This document shows positions 35,248 to 44,973 of a stretch of DNA of 64,000 nucleotides, piece by piece (position 1 is the stretch's first letter; each line of letters starts with the position of its first letter). The translations under genes were made by a program, and so were the position numbers. Source of the DNA: Thermoplasmata archaeon (GTDB lineage: Archaea > Thermoplasmatota > Thermoplasmata > Halarchaeoplasmatales > Halarchaeoplasmataceae). The DNA is taken from positions 1-64,000 of the forward strand of contig PWHR01000014.1 in the NCBI GenBank assembly GCA_003554965.1, read 5' to 3'. The notes under the pieces were generated by a model, which was given only the letters and a program-made list of their open reading frames with translations, made no database searches and was not told the DNA's origin.

Positions 35248-36573
35248 ATGACTGCTGAGTTGAAACAGATAGAAGAAGAAGTCTTGGCTCGTGTGAAACC
35301 TAAGGGTCCTAAGAAGCAAGAGATAGAAGAAGTAAGTAAAGAACTGATCGAAGTGGTGGATCAACATTTCACCGAGTTAGAAAAACCGAGATTGGTCGGT
35401 TCCATATCGAAAGAAACTTATCTTGTAGATCCAGATATAGACGTATTTGTAAAATTTAATCCTTCCACTTCTAAAGAAAAGATGGAAAAAAAGGTGTTGA
35501 AAGTTGGAAGAAAGATACTGGATGATACAGAGGAGAGATACGCCGAGCATCCATATATACACGGTAGATTTCACGGTCTGAAAGTCGATATAGTCCCCTG
35601 TTACGATATAGATGATATAGAAGAGATGAAATCTGCTGTAGATAGAACACCCTTTCACACCGATCACATCAAGGAAAACATGTCACCTGAACAGAAAGAT
35701 GAAGCTAGGCTTTTCAAGGCATATCTGAAAGGAATCGGTGCGTACGGTGCGGAAGCTAAAGTTTGGGGTTTTTCCGGCTATCTCTGTGAACTTCTCATAC
35801 TCCATCATGGATCTTTTCAAAATCTGCTAAAAGATGCCCGTGACTGGAGACCCGGAAAAAAGATCGAGATGGTGGAGGGGGAGAAAAGATTCGAGGATCC
35901 TTTGATAGTCATCGACCCAGTAGACCCGCAGAGGAATGTAGCGGCTCCGGTTTCGATGGAAACATTCGCTCTTTTCGTTCTGTCAGCTAAACGCTTTTTA
36001 AAGCATCCTGAACTCAGCTTTTTCTTTCCAGGAAAATTGAAGATCAAAGATGAGAAGGAGTTATCGAAAAAGCTGGAGAAAAGAGGATCGAATTTTTTAG
36101 GAGTGAGTTTTCCCAGACCAGATATCGTAGAAGACAATCTTTATCCTCAGGTACAAAAGTGTATTAAAAAACTGGAGCGTCAAATGATCCATAAAGATTT
36201 TGATGTTCTTCATTCTGATTATTTTGTAAAAAACGAAGATATACTTCTCCTCTTCGAAACGAAACAGTCAGGATTGACAACTGTAGAAAAACACAGAGGT
36301 CCGCCCGTATGGGTCGATAACACTGAAGATTTCATAGAGAAGTACGGGAACGAGGCATATATAGAAAATGAAAGAGTGTGGGTGGATAGATATAGGGAGA
36401 ATACAGAACTTAGAGATGTTTTGGATAAAATCATGAAAGAACTCGATCTTGGAAGCGACTTAAATCCGTTCCTGCCGGAAGAAGTACATTACATGGGATC
36501 CAAAAAATTGATAGCAAAAGAAAGAGAGCCACTGAGCGAGTTCCTAGATAGGAGTTTTCCCTGGGAAAGATAA
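35248..36573 (+). CDS. cca: CCA-adding tRNA nucleotidyltransferase, archaeal class I
   Basis: A 441-residue enzyme that adds or repairs the 3' CCA of tRNA using CTP and ATP. The catalytic core has VGSISKETYLVDPDIDVFV (GS and DxD metal site) and a third carboxylate in LKVDIVPCYD. The length and downstream RRYYPALM-like head, body and tail domains fit the archaeal class I type. The ATG at 35248 is chosen because TATA-like AAATTATATG lies about 35 bases upstream and the family starts at this point; a GTG at 35179 is less likely. Confidence 0.93.
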   Translation: MTAELKQIEEEVLARVKPKGPKKQEIEEVSKELIEVVDQHFTELEKPRLVGSISKETYLVDPDIDVFVKFNPSTSKEKMEKKVLKVGRKILDDTEERYAEHPYIHGRFHGLKVDIVPCYDIDDIEEMKSAVDRTPFHTDHIKENMSPEQKDEARLFKAYLKGIGAYGAEAKVWGFSGYLCELLILHHGSFQNLLKDARDWRPGKKIEMVEGEKRFEDPLIVIDPVDPQRNVAAPVSMETFALFVLSAKRFLKHPELSFFFPGKLKIKDEKELSKKLEKRGSNFLGVSFPRPDIVEDNLYPQVQKCIKKLERQMIHKDFDVLHSDYFVKNEDILLLFETKQSGLTTVEKHRGPPVWVDNTEDFIEKYGNEAYIENERVWVDRYRENTELRDVLDKIMKELDLGSDLNPFLPEEVHYMGSKKLIAKEREPLSEFLDRSFPWER

Positions 36574-36581
36574 TTGTTATT

Positions 36582-37241
36582 CTATTCAACTGATTCTCTC
36601 AACTCTCTTAGATTGTTCTCGATATCTCCTTCGAATACGGATGAACCGGAGACCAGTACGTTCGCTCCGTTCTCCACGACTTCAGGGGCCGTTGTTGGAG
36701 AGATCCCTCCATCCACGGAGATATCTATATCATCATACTCATCGACTGCCTCTCTAGCCTTTTTTATTTTCGGTACTACCTCATGCATAAAACTCTGCCC
36801 ACTAAATCCGGGCTCAACAGTCATTATCAATAGCAAGTCAATCATGGGTAAAAAATCGGTCACAGCTTCAAAGGAAGTTCCCGGCTTGATGCTGAGACCT
36901 ACATTTGTCCCCGTTTCTTTAACAGAGTCTATGACCGAGGCGACGTCTTCGACAGCTTCGACATGAAAAGTTATTATGTCTGAACCGGCCTCTGCGAATT
37001 CGACCGCATACTTTTCAGGTTCAGATATCATAAGGTGTGTATCGAAAACGTGATCGCTTTTACTCCTGATAGCTTCTATCACACAAGGCCCGAACGTTAT
37101 GTTCGGTACAAAATGCCCATCCATCACATCTAGATGCAGCCATTCAGTCTCTTTAACAGCCTCTATGGAACTCTCCAAACAGAAAAAATCTGCTGAAAGT
37201 ATCGATGGAGATATCTTTATTTTATTTTTCGAATCACTCAT
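36582..37241 (-). CDS. rpe: Ribulose-phosphate 3-epimerase
   Basis: A 219-residue TIM-barrel enzyme that interconverts ribulose-5-phosphate and xylulose-5-phosphate. The family marks are SPSILSADF, LHLDVMDGHFVPNITFG (metal-binding D and H), FDTHLMI, MTVEPGFSGQSF and SVDGGI. The run of ATG codons gives several starts; the last one (37241) has the best spacing, six bases, from GAGGTG. It is 12 bases after the glycosyltransferase gene on the same strand. Confidence 0.95.
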   Translation of the reverse strand: MSDSKNKIKISPSILSADFFCLESSIEAVKETEWLHLDVMDGHFVPNITFGPCVIEAIRSKSDHVFDTHLMISEPEKYAVEFAEAGSDIITFHVEAVEDVASVIDSVKETGTNVGLSIKPGTSFEAVTDFLPMIDLLLIMTVEPGFSGQSFMHEVVPKIKKAREAVDEYDDIDISVDGGISPTTAPEVVENGANVLVSGSSVFEGDIENNLRELRESVE

Positions 37242-37262
37242 CATCATCACCTCTGATAAGGA

Positions 37263-37937
37263 TCATACCAGACCGAATCTTTTCTTCCAAAGGAAGACAA
37301 AGTTCTTGAAGCCGTCCTTGAATGATCGGATCTTCGCCTCTCCCTTCCGCTCTCTATATTCGATCGGTACTTCATCGAATCGTATCCCTTTCTTTATAGC
37401 TTCTATCTTTATCTCTTCTGAGAAAGGCATACCATCGCTGGTGACGTTCAAGTGCCTTAAAGCGGTTCTTTTGAAAACCCACATTCCGGATTGTGAATCG
37501 TTTATATTGGTCCTGAAAAGAAGATTCATAGTGGCCTTAAGAAACCAATTCCCAAATCGATGCAACCAGCCCATCACTTCAGAAGAGACATTGGATAATC
37601 TATCCGTGCTGATGAATTCGTAGCCTTCTTTTTCGATCATCACAACCATCTCCGGTATTTTGTATGCAGGGTAAGTACAATCCGCATCTAAAGTGGCTAT
37701 TATGTCTCCCTCGGCTTCCTCGAATCCAGTTTTGTAAGCTCTTCCATATCCCCTTCGTGGTTCCTTTACAACTCTAGCTCCTTTAGATCGGGCTATCTCT
37801 CTTGTTCTGTCCGTAGATTGGGTATCCACTATCAGGACTTCGTAATCCTCCTCTGAAAGAGCTTCATTTATCTCATCCATCACGTCTCCGATGGACTCTT
37901 CTTCGTTCATGGTGGGGATGACAACAGAGATCTTCAT
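37263..37937 (-). CDS. Family 2 glycosyltransferase, dolichyl-phosphate mannose synthase-like
   Basis: A 224-residue GT2 enzyme from the ATG at 37937, where the fold begins (MKISVVIPTMNEEESIG). The nucleotide-sugar site is seen as VDTQSTDRT and the metal site as ATLDADCTYPAYKIPEM. No membrane helix follows the catalytic domain, unlike long GT2 forms. It probably moves a hexose from a nucleotide sugar to a polyprenyl phosphate for surface glycosylation. It lies directly upstream of rpe on the same strand and probably shares its transcript. Confidence 0.88.
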   Translation of the reverse strand: MKISVVIPTMNEEESIGDVMDEINEALSEEDYEVLIVDTQSTDRTREIARSKGARVVKEPRRGYGRAYKTGFEEAEGDIIATLDADCTYPAYKIPEMVVMIEKEGYEFISTDRLSNVSSEVMGWLHRFGNWFLKATMNLLFRTNINDSQSGMWVFKRTALRHLNVTSDGMPFSEEIKIEAIKKGIRFDEVPIEYRERKGEAKIRSFKDGFKNFVFLWKKRFGLV

Positions 37938-38078
37938 GTAATAAGAACACATGATATGGTCCTTTATAATGATTACTCAACCCAACACCTATAAATAAAA
38001 CCGAACTACCCAGTGTTATTATAAATTAAAAAATACAAAAACATTCTACCTTCATCTACCCCTCCCCTCTTTTTCGGT

Positions 38079-38090
38079 TTAAATACGATA
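38079..38090 (+). promoter_or_regulatory. TATA box of the PolB gene
   Basis: TTTAAATACGAT lies 24-35 bases before the ATG at 38114, so the message should be leaderless or nearly so. This supports the start at 38114 rather than the TTG at 38096. Confidence 0.5.
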
Positions 38091-38113
38091 AGATATTGAT
38101 ATTTGATTTGAAC

Positions 38114-40273
38114 ATGAAAGGATGGATATTGGATATTTATCCCGATATCAAAAAAGGGAAGATGGTCATCTGGTTCAGGGCTAAGAAACACTGCTACAAG
38201 ATCGAGGTGGATTACGACTCAGTTTTCTATATGAAATCTGATAAAAAGGGGCTGCGGCAGGCTGAAAAATATTACGAAAAAAAAGATTTCAGGACCGAAC
38301 GGGTGAGAAGGATAACGGACCTTTATTCCCGGAAAGAAGAAGAACTACTAAAGGTATATCCAGGAAAGGTTTTCGATCCCCGTGATCAACTTCAAGCTTT
38401 CAAATTTTTTAAAGGTTTCAAAAACAAGGAATTCTACAACGTTGATATTCCTCTCGATCAAAGATATCTCATTGAGAAAGAGATAAAACCTATGTCCATT
38501 CTTAAGAAAAAAAGAGGTTGGGTAGACCTAGAGGATGAAAGGGTCATCGATTATTCCAAACCCGATCTTCGTACAATCTATCTAGGCGTAAGCACTGAGG
38601 AAAAGAAATCGAAAAGGAGAAAAGAGTCGAGAATGAAGGCTCTAACTATAGGTGACGAGACCTTAAATGAGGATGAGGTTTCACTTCTGCAAAGATTGAA
38701 CAGGAAATTGAAAAGAAAAGATCCAGATGTGATACTTACACGAGGAGGAGATGAATTCTTGGTACCCTATCTTGCTCACAGAGCAGAGCTGAATGAAGTG
38801 GGTTTAAAGCTCGGTCGAGAAGCGGCTTTGCACCCGTCCAAAGAGGGGTCCTGGTACGAGTCTTACGGGCGTGTGGTGTACAGACCTCCTTCTTACCCAT
38901 TGAAAGGGAGGATCCATATAGATATGGAAAATTCATTTCTGTATAAAAAAGGAGGATTAGATGGGCTCATAGAAGCTTCACGTCTATCGAGAGTACCTGT
39001 ACAGAGGCTGTGCAGGAGAAGCCCAGGATCTCTGATAAATGCCATGGAAGTGAAGGAAGCGCTTAAAAACGACTATCTGATACCTTGGAAGAAAAACTTA
39101 TCCGAAGATTTCAAAAGCACTATAGATCTTCTCAAGGCGGACAGAGGAGGGCACATCCTTGAGCCGAAAGTGGGTGTACACGAAGAAGTCATCAAACTGG
39201 ATTTTGCCAGCATGTATCCCTCCATAATCGACAAATACAATCTATCACCGGAGACCCTTGGATGTACCTGCGGAGAAGATCGAAAAGTCCCAGAGTTAGA
39301 CTACCCCGTTTGCAAGAAAGAAGAGGGGATAATACCAAAAGTGGTCAAGCCTTTGATAAGAAGGCGACAAAAGTACAAAAAACTGAGTAAGAAGAATGAA
39401 AGGTTCGAAAAACGGGCCGACGTACTGAAATGGTTATTGGTCACCTGCTTCGGCTATACAGGCTACAAAAAAGCTAGATTCAACTGTATAGAGGTGCACG
39501 AGAGCATAACCGCCTACGCTCGCGAGATATTTTTGGATACGGTGGATACGGCTCAAAAGATGGATTTTGAGGTGCTCCATGGGATCGTAGATTCCCTCTG
39601 GTTGAAAGGCGAAAAGGACAAGATCGCTCCCTTCATCGAAGAGGTCGGTAAAAATACTAGATTGGAATTGGAGGAGGAAGGAATCTACTCCTGGATCGCT
39701 TTCCTTCCCAGGCTCTCAGACGGGATAGGAGTTCCTAACCGCTACTACGGTATTTTAGAAGATGAGATCGAGATGAAAGGTATTGCCGCTGTAAGAGCCG
39801 ACACTCCAAGATTTTTCAAAGGTCTACAGAAAAGCCTCCTAGAAAAGATGAAAGATGCCGAGACCGGATCGGAATTGACACAGATGATAGAAGAACTCCT
39901 GGATATAATCAGATCGAGATGGATACGGCTCCGCAGCAGAGATGTGGAACCGAACAAACTACTTTTCACTAAAACCGCTTCAAAAAGAGTTGACGAGTAT
40001 CTCACGGTCAATGAGATAAAAAGTGCCCTCTACCAATACAAAGAGATGAGCTTTCGGAGGAAACCGGGACAGACTGTTACATTCCTCGTGACGGACTCTA
40101 AGAGCAAAGATGAAAATGAAAAAGTGAAGGTCGGATTAAAGGAATTGAGTTCTCAGGACTACGATGTCGAATACTACGAGGATATACTCTTTAGGATTTC
40201 TGAAGAGATCCTCATTGCTTTAGGGTATGATAGGAACAAGATAGAGAAAACGGTGGAAAGATCAAGAACCTAG
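38114..40273 (+). CDS. Divergent family B DNA polymerase, exonuclease-dead, altered motif C
   Basis: A 719-residue PolB, shorter than the usual 770-850. Motif A is intact (KLDFASMYPSII, D363) and is followed by the standard NLSPETL...C...C...GIIPKVVKPLIRRRQKYKK segment. Motif B is changed: K439-WLL-VTCFGYTGY, where N-S-x-Y-G would be usual. Motif C reads HGIVDS instead of YGDTDS, so the first aspartate is lost (I491) and the second (D493) is kept. All exonuclease motifs are gone: the DIE of Exo I is GVS, the FD of Exo II is FL (GGDEFLVPYL), and Exo III is absent. Strong conservation elsewhere argues against decay. It may be a low-activity polymerase, a translesion enzyme or a structural paralogue. 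Confidence 0.85.
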   Translation: MKGWILDIYPDIKKGKMVIWFRAKKHCYKIEVDYDSVFYMKSDKKGLRQAEKYYEKKDFRTERVRRITDLYSRKEEELLKVYPGKVFDPRDQLQAFKFFKGFKNKEFYNVDIPLDQRYLIEKEIKPMSILKKKRGWVDLEDERVIDYSKPDLRTIYLGVSTEEKKSKRRKESRMKALTIGDETLNEDEVSLLQRLNRKLKRKDPDVILTRGGDEFLVPYLAHRAELNEVGLKLGREAALHPSKEGSWYESYGRVVYRPPSYPLKGRIHIDMENSFLYKKGGLDGLIEASRLSRVPVQRLCRRSPGSLINAMEVKEALKNDYLIPWKKNLSEDFKSTIDLLKADRGGHILEPKVGVHEEVIKLDFASMYPSIIDKYNLSPETLGCTCGEDRKVPELDYPVCKKEEGIIPKVVKPLIRRRQKYKKLSKKNERFEKRADVLKWLLVTCFGYTGYKKARFNCIEVHESITAYAREIFLDTVDTAQKMDFEVLHGIVDSLWLKGEKDKIAPFIEEVGKNTRLELEEEGIYSWIAFLPRLSDGIGVPNRYYGILEDEIEMKGIAAVRADTPRFFKGLQKSLLEKMKDAETGSELTQMIEELLDIIRSRWIRLRSRDVEPNKLLFTKTASKRVDEYLTVNEIKSALYQYKEMSFRRKPGQTVTFLVTDSKSKDENEKVKVGLKELSSQDYDVEYYEDILFRISEEILIALGYDRNKIEKTVERSRT

Positions 40274-40343
40274 AGGTCAAACCTCAAATCATAAATAACC
40301 ATACACAGATCACTTTTGGAAGTAAAGTTTGGAGGAATTAAAT

Positions 40344-41414
40344 ATGCTGATGATGACACCTGGTCCGACTGAGATCCCTCAGGATGTAAGAAACGCGATG
40401 AGTCGTAAGATAGAGCATCCGTATATACAGGAAGAGTTCTCTGAGTTTTATCTTTCACTGGAGGAAAAACTGCAGAGGGTGTACGATACTGAAGACGATA
40501 TAGTCATAATGGGGGGTGAGGGTATCTTGGGGTTAGAAGCTAGTATCGCCTCCTTGATAGAAAAGGGTGAAGAGGTCTTGTGCATTTCTAATGGTATTTT
40601 CGGAGACGGTTTCGCTGACTTCGTACGCATGTACGGCGGCAAAGCGATATTGAGCGATTTTCCATACGACTCAGCTATTTCTCTCGAAAAGGTAAAAGAT
40701 CAGATCGAGCAGTATGATTTTAATTTGGCTACCATGGTCCACTGCGAAACTCCAACGGGAACCCTGAACGGTCTTGAAGAGATATTGAAAATATTGAAGG
40801 AAAAAGACGTTTTGGCCGTTGTAGATGCTGTATCCTCTTTAGGAGGAGTGCCCGTTCCGACGGAAAATATGGATATATGTATAGGGGGTTCTCAAAAGTG
40901 CTTCAGTTCTCCCCCCGGTTTGACCACGTTATCGGTGAGTGCTGAGGCATGGGGAAAGATGAGTGAAAGGGATAAAGGTGATGGACATTTTTACACAGAT
41001 TTGAAAGTTTGGAAGGATAAGTGGATAGAAGGTGGTCAGTTCCCTTATACTCCTTCTGTATCCAATCTATATGCTCTTGATAAGTCTGTAGATCTTATCC
41101 TTGATGAGGGTCTAACTAGAGTCTATTCTCGCCATGAGGAGGCTGCAGAACTCTGCAGAGAGAGGGGGAGAGAGATAGGACTCCATCTATATCCTGAAGA
41201 TGAAAAACTCTGTTCGGATACCGTGACCGCTTTCCAAATCGAGGGTGAAGCTTTGGATATCCAGAAGAGGTTAAGAAAGGAACATGATATACTGTTGGCT
41301 ACTGGCTTAGGTGAGATGAAAGGAGATATACTTCGAGTGGGCCACATGGGTTTCAATGCCCAGGCTGAAAAAGTTCAAAGAACGATGGATGCACTAGAGA
41401 AAGTGACAACTTGA
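40344..41414 (+). CDS. Class V PLP aminotransferase (alanine-glyoxylate / serine-pyruvate type)
   Basis: A 356-residue enzyme starting MLMMTPGPTEIP, with GGAGG at 40331-40335 supporting the ATG at 40344. The PLP-lysine site is GGSQKCFSSPPGL, and the HCETPTGTLNG segment is typical of the alanine-glyoxylate/serine-pyruvate group (also aspartate- and phosphonate-active relatives). It transfers the amino group between glycine/serine/alanine and 2-oxo acids. It follows the polymerase gene by 70 bases with its own ribosome site. The link to the glycine dehydrogenase subunits 7 kb away is a metabolic guess. Confidence 0.88.
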   Translation: MLMMTPGPTEIPQDVRNAMSRKIEHPYIQEEFSEFYLSLEEKLQRVYDTEDDIVIMGGEGILGLEASIASLIEKGEEVLCISNGIFGDGFADFVRMYGGKAILSDFPYDSAISLEKVKDQIEQYDFNLATMVHCETPTGTLNGLEEILKILKEKDVLAVVDAVSSLGGVPVPTENMDICIGGSQKCFSSPPGLTTLSVSAEAWGKMSERDKGDGHFYTDLKVWKDKWIEGGQFPYTPSVSNLYALDKSVDLILDEGLTRVYSRHEEAAELCRERGREIGLHLYPEDEKLCSDTVTAFQIEGEALDIQKRLRKEHDILLATGLGEMKGDILRVGHMGFNAQAEKVQRTMDALEKVTT

Positions 41415-41482
41415 AGAAATCCTTACCGAAAAAACTTTTTAGTAAAGAAAATAAAGAGTATAAAAGTACGGTAGGAGATAAG

Positions 41483-43852
41483 ATGAGGGGAAATATACAG
41501 AAGATCAGTTTACTGATCATGCTTTCTATTGTACTTCTGAGTTCGTCCTCCGTACCTATCATGAGTACACCCCCTCATTACGATTACGACGAGGCAGAAT
41601 GGGATCGGGCTGTAATTTATTCATCGTTGAACTACACAAATACTCAGATGAACGATACTTTGGGACTCGGATTGGATGTGAATTACTCGCAGGAAGTAAG
41701 AGATGACGGTTTGATCGAGAATAGTTATGATGAAGAAAAATTCGAGATCATAAACGAGACAGAGGAGGAGATAAATTCAAACCTTGTTGCAGTGAAAGAG
41801 GTTATAGAAGATGATGATGGAAACATAAATAGTTCTAGATATCTTAAAAGATACTATCTCCCTTTCTATCACTTATCAGAGAATTTGACGACTTTTTCTG
41901 AAGTCCACTATAGGTTTGTCTATAATATGAACCAGACAGTAAATTTATTTAATGAACTACAACAGGATGAAATCAGTTTATTTGAGGAAGATATAGGTTT
42001 TGAAGAGAGAATTGATGAGTCTAGCTTAGCTCTCAGGACTATGAACTCAACACTAGATGAGATATTAGAGGAGAATATCGACCGGATAGAAGAAAAGGCA
42101 GGTGAAGATCGTTTCAACCTCATAGGGTTCCTAGATACCATAGAAAGGTGGGAAAAAAGGATCGAAACATACAGAGGTTTTTTAGATTTCATGGAAAGAG
42201 AGATCGATCTAACGGCTTTTTTGACCGTGAGGGCTCCTGAAATCGTTCATCCCTGTGAAAAACTAGTAGTGGAAGGAAATTATTTTGGAGGTCGTCTTTT
42301 TGAGATGGACACCGAATTTGTTGACAACCTTGAAAAGGGATCGCCTGACGACGACTTGATAGAAAAATTCGAACTGAAAGGCCATCCTCTCTCTGCAGGA
42401 TCTCAGATCGATGGATCCGAAGAGGAAGGGGAATGGCTGATCGAATCAGACGGTTTGAGAAGATACAGGGTGGAGGAAATAACAGAAGGTATTGAAGAGA
42501 CTTTAGCTGTATCTTTAGAAAAGGATTTTGCAATGTCAGAGACCATAGAGATCTATTTCGGGGAAAAAAAGTTGGGTCTAAATGAGAGCAGGGAGAACAG
42601 TTATTTTAGTTCTGAGATCCAGATACCCTGGGATATTTTTTCTTCTGAAGAAGACTGGGGTTTGAAAGAAGAAGATACGGTTCAACTGAAAGCAGTTTCA
42701 GAGGATCAAAATATAACTTCAGAAAGTCATCATATATCAGTAGAAAGATGGGACACCGAGATCGAATTGGAATTTGAAGAAGAGAGAGAAGCTTTTTATC
42801 AAGAATATGTGAACGTGTCTGGAAGATTTCGAACTGATGCTCCGATATCTTTTGAGGATATAAGGCTGAATTTCACAAATCTCGAAGACGATGCTGAATT
42901 ACCTGGAGAGGATACGGGATCTGTTATCAGGGACGAAGAAAATTTCAGTTTTGAGATATCCTATCATACGGAAATGTTCTATTGGGGAAAGAATGAGATC
43001 GAAGTCTCTTACCAGGGCAACGAAACTTTAGATGGAGACGAAGGATCGATATCATTTGAGAAGAGCATACCTACAGAGTTGATCATAGATACGAATAAAG
43101 AAGAAGATGTAGAAGTTATTGATATTGAAGGGCATCTTTTCAATTCCTCCTCTGAAGAAAGTGATGATGGACTTGAAGGTAAAGAGGTCTATTTGAAGCT
43201 CGATGATAAAGAACAGAATGAAAGTCTCACTGGTCCAGAAGGAGATTACAAGTTCAACATCTCTCTAGATGAACTTTCAGAAGGCGATGAGCTTTATGTA
43301 CACTTTGAGGGGACCGAAAAATTTAGAGAAGCTGATTCTGACAGATTGTTGATTAGTTATGAGGTCATCCACGGTGAAGATGATGACCCTGATGATATGC
43401 TCGGAATATTGACGGAAGAAAGAAATCTACTCTTGATCATGGGAATAATAATCGGTATGGTCATCCTTCTTTGGTATTGGAAAGGAAAGGAAGAATTCAA
43501 GGAAGATGAAGAAGCGCATTCATCAGAAAAAGAAAAAACCTCGGAAAAAAAGAAAAAAGATATCTGGAAAAAACAAACTCCGTCTCTCCAAGCCTCTTCT
43601 AAAGAAGAGGTTTCTTCTATCTATGGTATACTTTTAAGGGAACTTTATTCTAAAGATATAATCACGGTAGAAAAGGGTAAGACTCATCGTGAACTCGAAA
43701 GAGAGCTGATATCGAGGATAGCTCTTAAGGAAGAGATAAAACAAATAACGACGGTTTTCGAAAAAGCCCTATTCAGTGATAGGGTCCTCGATCCTTCAGA
43801 GTTAGAATTATTCAACTCTTCTATGAAAGAACTTCAGGAGGAACTCCTATGA
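41483..43852 (+). CDS. Membrane protein with DUF4129-like cytoplasmic tail
   Basis: A 789-residue protein from the ATG at 41483 (GGAG nine bases before it); a start in the upstream gene's stop region is unlikely. A signal peptide (1-25) leads to a long extracellular part rich in E and N with many N-glycosylation sequons and Ig-like beta segments near the end. One membrane helix (NLLLIMGIIIGMVILLWYW) is followed by a charged linker and a 75-residue C-terminal domain like DUF4129 (SIYGILLRELYSKDIITV...HRELERELI). Such proteins accompany MoxR and DUF58 proteins. It overlaps the next gene by ATGA, so the three plus-strand genes form an operon. Confidence 0.78.
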   Translation: MRGNIQKISLLIMLSIVLLSSSSVPIMSTPPHYDYDEAEWDRAVIYSSLNYTNTQMNDTLGLGLDVNYSQEVRDDGLIENSYDEEKFEIINETEEEINSNLVAVKEVIEDDDGNINSSRYLKRYYLPFYHLSENLTTFSEVHYRFVYNMNQTVNLFNELQQDEISLFEEDIGFEERIDESSLALRTMNSTLDEILEENIDRIEEKAGEDRFNLIGFLDTIERWEKRIETYRGFLDFMEREIDLTAFLTVRAPEIVHPCEKLVVEGNYFGGRLFEMDTEFVDNLEKGSPDDDLIEKFELKGHPLSAGSQIDGSEEEGEWLIESDGLRRYRVEEITEGIEETLAVSLEKDFAMSETIEIYFGEKKLGLNESRENSYFSSEIQIPWDIFSSEEDWGLKEEDTVQLKAVSEDQNITSESHHISVERWDTEIELEFEEEREAFYQEYVNVSGRFRTDAPISFEDIRLNFTNLEDDAELPGEDTGSVIRDEENFSFEISYHTEMFYWGKNEIEVSYQGNETLDGDEGSISFEKSIPTELIIDTNKEEDVEVIDIEGHLFNSSSEESDDGLEGKEVYLKLDDKEQNESLTGPEGDYKFNISLDELSEGDELYVHFEGTEKFREADSDRLLISYEVIHGEDDDPDDMLGILTEERNLLLIMGIIIGMVILLWYWKGKEEFKEDEEAHSSEKEKTSEKKKKDIWKKQTPSLQASSKEEVSSIYGILLRELYSKDIITVEKGKTHRELERELISRIALKEEIKQITTVFEKALFSDRVLDPSELELFNSSMKELQEELL

Positions 43853-44973
43853 AGGAAAACATGAAGAAACTCACTCTTTATATAGTGGTATTTGCGGTCT
43901 TCGCACTCATAGTATTCTTATCTCTCTCAGCCCCTATTTTGGTTAGTGATGCTGACTTCAGTATCTACAATACTGGATGGAATGGAACAAGTGACTTAGC
44001 GGTTAGAACGGAGCAGATGGGCAGCTTCACTCCTAATATAGAACTAGCAGGGGAGGGGAGTACCGAAGTTACCCAGCGTGAATTGACTGAATATGACGTA
44101 GATCCAAACCAAACCAGCATCATGATCATAGGACCTGAACAGGATTTTACTGAGGAGGAAAAGGAGTATGTAGATAACTTCTTGGAACAAGGTGGAAGAC
44201 TGGTCCTGGCAGATAATTTTGGAAGCGCTAACACTTTGATCGATGGATTAGATACCAACTCTTCCTTCCATTCTGAGCCTCTTTTGGACATGGCGTTCGA
44301 TAAGGAACCGCATTTTGGGATCGCTTACGATGTCAAAGAACATGACCTGACAGAGAATGTGTCTCATATCTTGTTGAACAATCCTACTGCTTTAAACAAA
44401 GGTGAAGAAGCTGTTTCCCTGCTTAACAGTTCTAGAGCTTCATGGCTGGATGAAGAACAAACTAAAGAACCCGAATATATGGATAGAAAAGATTACGATC
44501 AATATCCGTTGTTGGCAGTAGAGGAATACGGCGAGGGAGAGTTGGTTTTGATCTCAGACCCGAGTATCTTCATAAATCATATGAATGACCGGATGGACAA
44601 TGATATTTTCATCGAAAACATGCTGGATTATCTATCAGAGGATAGAGAGAACATAATTTTCGACGAAAGCAAACGAGATATGGATCTGGTCTACAGTATT
44701 GTCTACACTGGTAACTATCCCGGGAGAACGACCAGTGCGATCATAATTTTCGTTCTTATGGGCATGTCAGTCTTCCTCATCTTCCCGGAAAGCAAAGATA
44801 TCATCATAGGTAAGTTTGAAGAGCTTTTAAAGCTGTTTCTAAAAAGTGAAGAGGAGGAGAAAGATCCGCTCACGAAAGTATTAAATAATCATCCTGAATG
44901 GGATAAAAAGAAGCTTCAGATGATAAATGACAGATTTATCCGGTCTGGAAAAGGAGATGGAGAAGTTGAATGA
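43849..44973 (+). CDS. DUF4350-type membrane protein
   Basis: A 374-residue protein with an N-terminal helix (about 7-27), an extracellular domain with SSIMIIGPEQDFTEEEKEYVDNFLEQGGRLVLAD-like sequence (GPxxxLTxxExxxLxxYVxxGGxLVL pattern of DUF4350) and a second helix (SAIIIFVLMGMSVFLIF) followed by a short cytoplasmic tail. DUF4350 proteins are regular partners of MoxR and DUF58. It overlaps the gene before it by four bases and the MoxR gene after it by up to 47. Function in the complex unknown. Confidence 0.8.
   Translation: MKENMKKLTLYIVVFAVFALIVFLSLSAPILVSDADFSIYNTGWNGTSDLAVRTEQMGSFTPNIELAGEGSTEVTQRELTEYDVDPNQTSIMIIGPEQDFTEEEKEYVDNFLEQGGRLVLADNFGSANTLIDGLDTNSSFHSEPLLDMAFDKEPHFGIAYDVKEHDLTENVSHILLNNPTALNKGEEAVSLLNSSRASWLDEEQTKEPEYMDRKDYDQYPLLAVEEYGEGELVLISDPSIFINHMNDRMDNDIFIENMLDYLSEDRENIIFDESKRDMDLVYSIVYTGNYPGRTTSAIIIFVLMGMSVFLIFPESKDIIIGKFEELLKLFLKSEEEEKDPLTKVLNNHPEWDKKKLQMINDRFIRSGKGDGEVE

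Noticed and set aside
38114..40273. PolB as part of a casposon or virus
   Set aside because: No casposase, integrase, terminal repeat or viral gene is nearby; the neighbours are housekeeping genes.
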